From: JAWLHJ01 sp039587535
GTDB lineage: Bacteria; Gemmatimonadota; Gemmatimonadetes; Longimicrobiales; Gaopeijiaceae
Assembly (NCBI GenBank): GCA_039587535.1
Contig: JBDHIF010000049.1
Location: forward strand, 1-13,186
Reading direction: 5' to 3'
Length of the DNA: 13,186 nucleotides
Notes under the pieces: generated by a model
What the model was told of the DNA's origin: nothing
The model's database searches: none
The model's input: the letters and a program-made list of their open reading frames with translations, nothing else
Shown here: one piece after another, positions 7,688-13,186 of the stretch
Layout: each line of letters starts with the position of its first letter
Position numbering within the stretch: the first letter of the stretch is position 1
Program-made: the position numbers and the translations under genes

Positions 7688-7717
7688 GATGGACTCAACG
7701 GAAGGGGAACGACATGA
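7676..7717 (+). CDS. Possible 13-codon upstream ORF coupled to the lipoprotein
   Basis: A GTG at 7676, five bases after a perfect AAGGAGG (7664-7670), opens a 13-codon frame reading VEPADGLNGRGTT. Its TGA (7715-7717) overlaps the lipoprotein ATG at 7714 in the ATGA arrangement typical of translational coupling. This is the best Shine-Dalgarno match I noticed in the window, yet it precedes no long gene in this frame. The peptide has no run of regulatory codons. It may be a real leader or a chance product of a purine-rich leader; expression is unproven. Confidence 0.25.
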   Translation: MEPADGLNGRGTT

Positions 7718-8121
7718 GGCTGAAGATCGCGCGATGGGCCACGGCCGTGTGCGCTTCTGCGGCGGTGCTCGCGTGTGACGACGATCCGGCGTCCCCCGAG
7801 CTCCCGGCTCGATATCAGGTCGAGGTGAGTGGGGAGACCTTCATCGTCCAGGTCGATGACCACGACCAGGCGCAGCAGATGGAGGCCCGGCTGGCATCCG
7901 GGGCGGAGGGTGTGGTTTCGGGTGAGCTCGCTGCCGGTGACGGTGGTTTCAACGCCCCTTGGAGCTGGCATATGATCCCGTCCTCCGTCCACGCTCCGGA
8001 CCTAACCATCGAGATCTGCGACGGCCGGCCCAGCATGGTGCAAGAGGACCTGGCTTACTGGCTGGATACCGTGGAGCGGTTCTGTCCCTGGGGGGCGACG
8101 GTGGTGGCGCGCCTCGACTGA
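7714..8121 (+). CDS. Small lipoprotein, possibly BP74-like, function unknown
   Basis: A 135-residue predicted lipoprotein. A short basic start (MRLKIARW), a hydrophobic run and the lipobox AVLAC place the lipid-modified Cys at 21, followed by an Asp-rich DDDP. The mature part (about 32-135) is one small domain: beta strands (YQVEVSGETFIVQV), then APWSWHMIPS (81-90), TIEICDGRPS (98-107) and FCPWGA (123-128). Cys102 and Cys124 could form a disulfide outside the cytoplasm. The order W-S-W-H, E-I-C-D-G and C-P-W recalls, from memory, the N-terminal domain of Dictyostelium BP74 and small secreted bacterial relatives, but I cannot confirm this. The start has AAGGGG 6 bases upstream (7702-7707). It follows the M1 peptidase by 127 bases and converges on the VOC gene. 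The function is unknown. Confidence 0.75.
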   Translation: MRLKIARWATAVCASAAVLACDDDPASPELPARYQVEVSGETFIVQVDDHDQAQQMEARLASGAEGVVSGELAAGDGGFNAPWSWHMIPSSVHAPDLTIEICDGRPSMVQEDLAYWLDTVERFCPWGATVVARLD

Positions 8122-8142
8122 AGCCCGCCGCCATCTCGCCGG

Positions 8143-8556
8143 TCACGCGTCGCTCTGCTCCTCCTCCTTGGCTGCGAGGCCGATCACGGTCCCGCAAGGC
8201 GCGCGCACGAAGATCTCGTCCATCCCGTAGAAGGTGCGCCTGCGCGGGACCACCGTCTCGGCACCTACGAGTTTGGTAAGGAGCGGGTCGATGGCTTCCA
8301 CCTCCAGGAAGAGGAGGGTCGTCCCACCGGCGAGCTGAGCGCCGAGGTCCTCAGGGGCTCCTGAAGCCCCGAGGTCCGCTTCGATGCTGGCTCGTGTCTG
8401 GTACATGAGCTCGATGTCGCCGTAGTGGAGCATGGCGAAGCCGAGGGCGTCCTCGTGAGGGACCGTCACGGACACCTCGAAGCCCAGGGTGTCGGTCCAG
8501 AAAGGCAGGCAGGGCTCGATGGCCTCGACGGTGATGATGGGGGTCAGCTTGCGCAT
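8143..8556 (-). CDS. VOC-fold protein (glyoxalase/bleomycin resistance family)
   Basis: A 137-residue protein with two beta-alpha-beta-beta-beta modules (about 4-52 and 80-127) typical of the vicinal oxygen chelate superfamily, whose members include glyoxalase I, dioxygenases and bleomycin-binding proteins. Landmarks are PCLPFWTDTLGFEVSV at 15-30 and the second-module end FVRAPCGTVIGLA. The usual metal-binding His near the N-terminus and Glu near the end of module two are not evident, so a ligand-binding or immunity-type role is as likely as an enzyme. The ATG at 8556 is chosen for GGAG 7 bases upstream and a family-like N-terminus. An in-frame ATG at 8601 overlaps the dnaE2 stop as ATGA and would add 15 residues. 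The gene lies 41 bases after dnaE2 on the same strand, so they are probably one transcript. The substrate is unknown. Confidence 0.8.
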   Translation of the reverse strand: MRKLTPIITVEAIEPCLPFWTDTLGFEVSVTVPHEDALGFAMLHYGDIELMYQTRASIEADLGASGAPEDLGAQLAGGTTLLFLEVEAIDPLLTKLVGAETVVPRRRTFYGMDEIFVRAPCGTVIGLAAKEEEQSDA

Positions 8557-8597
8557 GGTCGTCTCCGATCGGATTGCGGGATGAAGAGGATTCGACC

Positions 8598-11500
8598 TCA
8601 TCCCCAGCTCTTGATGCCTGGCGCATGCTCGCGCAGGGCAGTGAGGTAACGGAAGGGCGAGCCGCTGCGGCTCGCCGTGCCTGAGCGAGCCAGGCCAGTC
8701 GGTAGCTCTGTGGGTGGATACCGGTCACCCGGCTCTTTGGCTCGGGTCACACCTCTCCGCGGTACCAGTCGTCCGGATGCCCGGAGGGGCTCGATGTGTT
8801 GTGCGATGACGTTCAAGGTCGCGCCGTCCTTCTGGAGTCGCCCACGCACCAGGAGGAACGGCTCCAGGCGCACGGTGTTGCGGTACCGGGCGTAGATGTC
8901 GGGCTTCACGATGACGTTCACCGGACCGTCCTCGTCCTCCATGAGAACGAAGACGTATCCCTTGGCGGTACCGGGCCGCTGGCGTGTGGTCACCAGTCCG
9001 GCGACCAGGACCGTGCTCCCCTGTCTCAGGTCGGGAAGCGTACGTGACGGCACGGTTCCTTGGGGCAGCGCGTCGGCGAGAAGGGTCAGCGGATGCTTCT
9101 CCGCGGAGAAACGGAGCATGCGGTACTCGGCGACGATGCGGTCGTTGGCGTCGAGATCGGGGAACGCCCGATCGGCATACGGATCGTCGAGGGCGAGCTC
9201 GGTTTGGGCGTGGTCTTCCCGGCCGCCGGTGCGCTCACCGTCTCCGTCGGGGCCGAGCCAGAGGCCGGCCTGCCAGAGGAGCTCGCGTCGGGTGAGGCCC
9301 AGCTCCTGGAATCCGCCGACCCAGATGAGGTTCTCCACCGCTGGTCGCTTGAGCGCCGCAGGCGTCCGGCGGAGAAAATCCACCAGCGACCGGAACGCAC
9401 CGCGCCGCTCCCGCTCCGCCACCACCCGCTCGGTCACGTCCTTGCCCCATCCCCTTACGAATCCCAACCCGATGCGGAGGTCTCCGCCTTCGGCGGTGCA
9501 CTCGACTCGGCTCCGGTTCACGTCGGGAAGCAGGGTCCGGATGCCGTTCCGGCGCGCATCACGTCCCAGCGCGTCCAGCGAGTAGAAGCCCATGGGCTGG
9601 TTGTTGAAGAGCCCGACGTAGAACTCGACGGGATAGTAGTGCCGCAGCCAGGCCGATTGATAGGCCAGGAGCCCGAACGCCACCGCGTGCGACTTGGGAA
9701 ATCCGAACTCGGAGAACGCCGTCACCTGGGCGAAGACCTCCCGCGCGGTGGTCTCGTCCACACCGTTGCGCGCCGCGCCTTCACGGAACGCCTCCCAGTG
9801 CGCCTCGAGGGCGTCGCGGGATCGCTTGCGGCTCATGGCCCTCCGCAGGGACTCGGCCTGTCCGTCGCTGAAGCCCGCCAGTGCCTGGCATACCTCCAGC
9901 ACCTGGTCCTGGTAGATGACCACCCCGAGGGTCTCTCCGAGAGGCTGTTCGAGGAGAGGGTGAGGGTAGGGGATCTCGTACTCCGGGTTCTCCCTGAGCA
10001 TCTCCCGCCGCCGCACGTACGGGTTCACCGCCCCGCCCACGATCGGGCCCGGCCGGACGATGGCCACCTGGACGGCCAGATCTTCGAGGTTCCGGGGTCG
10101 GGTCCGGCGGAGCATCTGGATCTGAGCACGGCTCTCGACCTGGAAGATGCCCACGGTGTCACCGTCGCAGAGGCGGTCGTAGATGGCCGGATCCTCGAGA
10201 TCGATGCGCGAGAGGTCCGGCGCCTCGCCGTGGCGTTCCGAGATCAGATCGATGCTCTCTTCCACTACCGAGAGCATGCCCAGAGCAAGGAAGTCGATCT
10301 TGATGAAGCCAGCGTCCTCGCATGAGTCCTTGTCCCACTGACAGAGGACCCGGCCTTCCCAGGCGGCGGGCTCCAGCGGAACGATCTCGAGGAGGGGGCG
10401 ACTGGAGATGACCATCCCGCCCACATGCTGGGAGATGTGGCGGGGAAGTCCCGCGATGTCCTCGGCCAGGGCACCGAGAAGCGTCCAGAGGGGAGCGTCA
10501 GCGCGGTCCTTGAACTCGGGGAGCTGGGCGATCTCCTCGGCAAGCCCGGTTGCCGAGCGGTGCTCCGCCAGCTTGGAAAGCTTCTCCAGCTCTCCCATGG
10601 GAAGGTCCAGCGCCTTGCCGATCTCCCGGACCGCGGAGCGCAGCCGATAGGTCGGGAAGGTGCATACGAGTCCCGTGTGATCGTATCCGTACCTCTCGTA
10701 GACCCGGAGGATGAGCTCCTCGCGGATGTCCCTGGGGAAGTCCAGGTCGATGTCCGGGACGCTTCGGAGCGCCTCGTTGAGGAAGCGGCCTAGGAAGAGG
10801 TCGTTCTTCACCGGATCGACGTGGGAAAGTCCGATGAGGTAGCAGATGATGCTCGATACCGAGGAGCCCCGTCCTCGACCCGGCGGGAGGCCCGAGCGTG
10901 CGCGGGGCGCGTCGCCTCGAACCTCCCGAGCGACCTGTGCGGCGAGCTCCATGATGTCCCGGTAGACCAGGAAGAAGCCGGCCAGGCCGTGCAGGTCCAC
11001 CAGGGCCAGCTCCTTCTGGAGACGGGCCTCGGCATTCTCGGCGTCGCGACTCCCCGACGGATATCGTTCGGCGATCTTCGCTCGGCATATGGCGGCCAGC
11101 GTACGGAGAGCTCCGTCGCCGTGTGTCTCACTTCCCTTTCCAGGCGCCTCACCGATAGGCCGGATGCGTCGGCGATCCCCAGGCGTCTCCTCGAAATCCG
11201 GGAACTCGTATCCCAGATCCTCCGTGAGGTCGAATGCCGCGCAACGTTCCGCGATGAGCAAGGTGTTGGTTAGAGCCTCCGGCCGGCTGTCGAAGCGATG
11301 GGCCATGGTCTCGGGCTCGGCCAAGTGAAAGAGCCGGTTCGCCAGTCGGAACCCATGGGAGCCATCCAGCGTGGTGCGGTTGCGGATGGAAACCATGACG
11401 TCTTGCAGTCGGTGTCGCTCCGGGCGGTGGTAGTGCACGTTGCCCGTGGCGACCACGCCCAGCCCCATCCTGCCCGCCAAGCGGCCCAGCCCTCGGTTCC

Positions 11501-12011
11501 TGGCCGTGTCACCTTTCACCGCGTGGTCCTGGAGCTCCACGAAGACGCTTCCCGGCCCGAAGGCCGCGACCAGTCGGCGTACCATAGCTTCGGCATCCGC
11601 TACCGACGAGCTCAGGGCCGCAGTAAGGGGACTCTTCCGGCACCCGGTGAGGAGGATCAAGCCCTCCGTGCGGGCCAGAAGCGAAGCGAGGGGAAGCTGG
11701 GGTGAGCCTCGTTCCGAAGTCATGTGCGCCTCGCTGATGAGGCGGCACAGGTTGGCGTAGCCGGCGGGGGTTTCGGCGAGGAGAGTGACGTGGTGATCTC
11801 CCCTCAGCGTGATTTCCGCGCCCGTGATCGGCTGGAGTCCCCAATGCCTGGCCTCCTGAGCGAACTCCATGGAGCCGTAGAGCCCGTCGTGATCGGTGAG
11901 GGCCAGAGCGGGATAGCCCAGCTCCTTGGCGCGCAGGACCAGCTCCTCCGGGTGGGAGGCGCCGTCCAGGAACGAGAAGCCGGAATGGCAGTGGAGTTCG
12001 ACGTAGGGCAT
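8598..12011 (-). CDS. dnaE2: Error-prone DNA polymerase DnaE2 (ImuC)
   Basis: A 1137-residue C-family polymerase that acts in translesion synthesis and damage-induced mutagenesis. The N-terminal PHP domain (about 1-280) starts MPYVELHCHSGFSFLDG, with His7, His9 and the D40-H41-D42 cluster. Palm aspartates are Asp422 and Asp424 in PDIDLDFP and Asp573 in KIDFLALG. The DnaE2-type blocks LPRHISQHVGG and GIFQVESRAQIQML follow, and an OB-fold lies at about 1000-1076. QTELAL (936-941) resembles a beta-clamp-binding motif where replicative DnaE carries its own. The ATG at 12011 is chosen because the family begins there; the frame runs on to 12203 but that extension overlaps intI and has no family character. 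No clear ribosome binding site precedes it, and a TATATT box ends 6 bases upstream, so the mRNA may be leaderless. imuA and imuB are not in the window. The gene diverges from intI and precedes the VOC gene. Confidence 0.95.
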   Translation of the reverse strand: MPYVELHCHSGFSFLDGASHPEELVLRAKELGYPALALTDHDGLYGSMEFAQEARHWGLQPITGAEITLRGDHHVTLLAETPAGYANLCRLISEAHMTSERGSPQLPLASLLARTEGLILLTGCRKSPLTAALSSSVADAEAMVRRLVAAFGPGSVFVELQDHAVKGDTARNRGLGRLAGRMGLGVVATGNVHYHRPERHRLQDVMVSIRNRTTLDGSHGFRLANRLFHLAEPETMAHRFDSRPEALTNTLLIAERCAAFDLTEDLGYEFPDFEETPGDRRRIRPIGEAPGKGSETHGDGALRTLAAICRAKIAERYPSGSRDAENAEARLQKELALVDLHGLAGFFLVYRDIMELAAQVAREVRGDAPRARSGLPPGRGRGSSVSSIICYLIGLSHVDPVKNDLFLGRFLNEALRSVPDIDLDFPRDIREELILRVYERYGYDHTGLVCTFPTYRLRSAVREIGKALDLPMGELEKLSKLAEHRSATGLAEEIAQLPEFKDRADAPLWTLLGALAEDIAGLPRHISQHVGGMVISSRPLLEIVPLEPAAWEGRVLCQWDKDSCEDAGFIKIDFLALGMLSVVEESIDLISERHGEAPDLSRIDLEDPAIYDRLCDGDTVGIFQVESRAQIQMLRRTRPRNLEDLAVQVAIVRPGPIVGGAVNPYVRRREMLRENPEYEIPYPHPLLEQPLGETLGVVIYQDQVLEVCQALAGFSDGQAESLRRAMSRKRSRDALEAHWEAFREGAARNGVDETTAREVFAQVTAFSEFGFPKSHAVAFGLLAYQSAWLRHYYPVEFYVGLFNNQPMGFYSLDALGRDARRNGIRTLLPDVNRSRVECTAEGGDLRIGLGFVRGWGKDVTERVVAERERRGAFRSLVDFLRRTPAALKRPAVENLIWVGGFQELGLTRRELLWQAGLWLGPDGDGERTGGREDHAQTELALDDPYADRAFPDLDANDRIVAEYRMLRFSAEKHPLTLLADALPQGTVPSRTLPDLRQGSTVLVAGLVTTRQRPGTAKGYVFVLMEDEDGPVNVIVKPDIYARYRNTVRLEPFLLVRGRLQKDGATLNVIAQHIEPLRASGRLVPRRGVTRAKEPGDRYPPTELPTGLARSGTASRSGSPFRYLTALREHAPGIKSWG

Positions 12012-12046
12012 GACCCGAATATAAACCGAAAGTCGAGAGGTGCTAG
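11998..12046. promoter_or_regulatory. Candidate overlapping divergent promoters for dnaE2 and intI
   Basis: The AT-rich octamer AATATAAA (12018-12025) stands out in GC-rich surroundings. On the minus strand it gives TATATT (12023-12018), 17 bases from CTAGCA (12046-12041, three of six), with a start point at or next to the dnaE2 ATG. On the plus strand it gives TATAAA (12020-12025), 16 bases from TCGACG (11998-12003, four of six), with a start near 12032 and a leader of about 137 bases for intI. The -10 boxes overlap, so the two promoters would compete. I see no GAAC-N4-GTTC type LexA box in 12012-12168, but the LexA motif of this phylum may differ. Confidence 0.35.
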
Positions 12047-12168
12047 ATGACTGGACGGGACGCCTTCGTAGAAGCTCCTCGACACTTCCCGCCATGGTGA
12101 CGCCCACGCCTGTGCCCGTCTCTGGACGAGGTGGCCCGACTCGAGACCGTCTCCAAGGAAGCTCTGGC

Positions 12169-13152
12169 ATGCCCGAATCCGCTGACCCGTCGAGCGCGCC
12201 CAAGTTGCTCGAGCGTTTGCGAATCGAGCTACGCGCACGGCACTACAGTCCGAGAACTGAGCAGGCCTACGTGCTCTGGACCCGCAGATTCGTGCGCTTC
12301 CACAGGCTGCGGCATCCAGCGCGCATGGGTGAGGAAGAAGTCAATCGGTTTCTCACGCACCTCGCCGTGGAGCGGGGTGTGAGTCCATCGACCCAAAGCC
12401 AGGCATTGAGCGCCATCATCTTCCTCTACCGCAACGTTCTAGGCCGACGACTCGGTGATCTCGGGTCGCTCGTCAGGGCCAAGAAACACACGCGTCTTCC
12501 GGTTGTCCTGTCTCGGGAGGAGGTCCGGGCCGTGCTTGGTCACCTGACAGGCGCTACGTGGCTCATGGCGAGTCTCATGTACGGCTCGGGATTGAGGTTG
12601 AGCGAGTGTGTCTCGCTTCGTGTGCAGCACCTTGACCTCGAGCGAAAGACCATCTTCGTGCGTGACGGGAAAGGATCGAAGGATCGATGCACCATGCTGG
12701 CGACCGGACTCGTCGAGCCTCTGGAAGAGCACTTGGAGACGGTGCGCGAACTTCATCGACGGGATTTGACTCAGGGATTCGGCCAGGTGACGCTCCCCGG
12801 CGCGCTGGCCCATAAGTATCCCGCCGCGCCCGCAGAGTGGCCCTGGCAGTGGGTGTTTCCCCAACGACGTCGATGGACGAACCCGAAGACCGGCGAGCAA
12901 GGGCGGCACCATAGCGACCCCTCCGTTCCCCAAAGAGCACTTCGGTCTGCGGTCGTAAAGGCCGGTATCACAAAGCATGCGACCTGCCACACTCTTCGCC
13001 ATTCCTTCGCCACCCACCTTCTCGAGGACGGCGTGGATGTGCGCACCCTTCAGGAACTCCTGGGCCATGCCGATCTCAAGACCACGATGCTCTACACGCA
13101 CGTGATGACCAGGGGCCCAGCAGGCGTCAGGAGCCCGTTGGATCGGATGTAG
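12169..13152 (+). CDS. intI: Integron integrase (IntI-type tyrosine recombinase)
   Basis: A 327-residue site-specific recombinase that, in this family, moves gene cassettes between attC and attI sites. The N-terminal SAM-like DNA-binding domain spans about 9-100 (HYSPRTEQAYVLWTRRFVRF). Catalytic residues are complete: Arg143 (GLRLSE), Lys171 (GKGSKDR), His274 and Arg277 (CHTLRHSFATH), His300 (LLGHADL) and the nucleophile Tyr309 (TTMLYTHV), a constant offset of three from class 1 IntI1. The IntI-specific extra domain is present at about 208-231 (LPGALAHKYP, then WPWQWVFP), which separates it from XerC/XerD. The ATG at 12169 is chosen for AAGGAAG at 12155-12161 and a length close to IntI1 (337). 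The frame is open upstream to a GTG at 12040, without a ribosome binding site. It diverges from dnaE2 across 157 bases. No frameshift or lost residue, so it should be active. Confidence 0.95.
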   Translation: MPESADPSSAPKLLERLRIELRARHYSPRTEQAYVLWTRRFVRFHRLRHPARMGEEEVNRFLTHLAVERGVSPSTQSQALSAIIFLYRNVLGRRLGDLGSLVRAKKHTRLPVVLSREEVRAVLGHLTGATWLMASLMYGSGLRLSECVSLRVQHLDLERKTIFVRDGKGSKDRCTMLATGLVEPLEEHLETVRELHRRDLTQGFGQVTLPGALAHKYPAAPAEWPWQWVFPQRRRWTNPKTGEQGRHHSDPSVPQRALRSAVVKAGITKHATCHTLRHSFATHLLEDGVDVRTLQELLGHADLKTTMLYTHVMTRGPAGVRSPLDRM

Positions 13153-13160
13153 CCGCGAGG

Positions 13161-13186
13161 GGGCTTACGCGGACCCGCGTAAGCCC
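13161..13186 (+). terminator. Perfect stem-loop after intI, probable terminator, at window edge
   Basis: GGGCTTACGCG (13161-13171) pairs perfectly with CGCGTAAGCCC (13176-13186) around a GACC loop, 8 bases after the intI stop. The window ends with the last base of the stem, so a following T run cannot be seen. It lacks the RYYYAAC and GTTRRRY ends of an attC site, so a transcription terminator is the better reading. Confidence 0.55.

Noticed and set aside
9060..10325. A 421-codon open frame on the plus strand opposite dnaE2
   Set aside because: Shadow frame within conserved polymerase coding sequence, with no family features.
12012..12203. N-terminal extension of dnaE2 to 12203
   Set aside because: The extra 64 residues overlap the start of intI, lack family character, and DnaE2 proteins normally begin at the PHP motif near MPYVELHCH.
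13161..13186. attC site after intI
   Set aside because: The perfect 11-bp stem with a 4-base loop lacks the conserved RYYYAAC and GTTRRRY ends and the imperfect pairing with extrahelical bases of attC sites.
1..13186. CRISPR array, transposon or insertion sequence
   Set aside because: I found no regularly spaced direct repeats, no transposase and no terminal inverted repeats in the window.

Overview
The window is GC-rich and almost fully coding, with short intergenic gaps and no stretch over 300 bases without a gene. It reads as a chromosomal segment from a high-GC, Gram-negative-type bacterium. A lipobox lipoprotein and an exported M1 peptidase point to a double-membrane cell. The overall style of the M1 protein and the gene mix would suit Gemmatimonadota or a similar environmental phylum, but that is an impression from memory and no marker gene here settles it.

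Left third (1-4570): central metabolism. An aconitase gene (minus strand, cut by the left edge within its last few codons) diverges from a tRNA-Leu(CAA) gene, which is followed by citrate synthase (plus strand). Aconitase and citrate synthase catalyse consecutive TCA-cycle steps. Citrate synthase has its own promoter just after the tRNA, a structured leader and a strong intrinsic terminator, so it is probably transcribed alone.

Middle (4571-8142): a metallo-beta-lactamase-fold hydrolase and an exported M1-family zinc aminopeptidase are 7 bases apart and probably form an operon. After a gap with two stem-loops and a possible 13-codon upstream ORF lies a small lipoprotein of unknown function. 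It runs convergently into the next minus-strand unit with only 21 bases between the stops.

Right third (8143-13186): a minus-strand unit of an error-prone DNA polymerase (DnaE2/ImuC) followed by a small glyoxalase/bleomycin-resistance-fold (VOC) protein. Divergent from dnaE2, across 157 bases, is a complete integron-type tyrosine recombinase (IntI) with the extra IntI-specific domain and all catalytic residues. No attI core, attC site or cassette is visible on the dnaE2 side, and any array beyond the 3' end of intI would lie outside the window. The pairing of a mutagenic polymerase with an integron integrase, two gene types that are SOS-controlled in several other bacteria, around one short shared promoter region is the most interesting arrangement here. 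No wholly new system can be demonstrated from the sequence alone.
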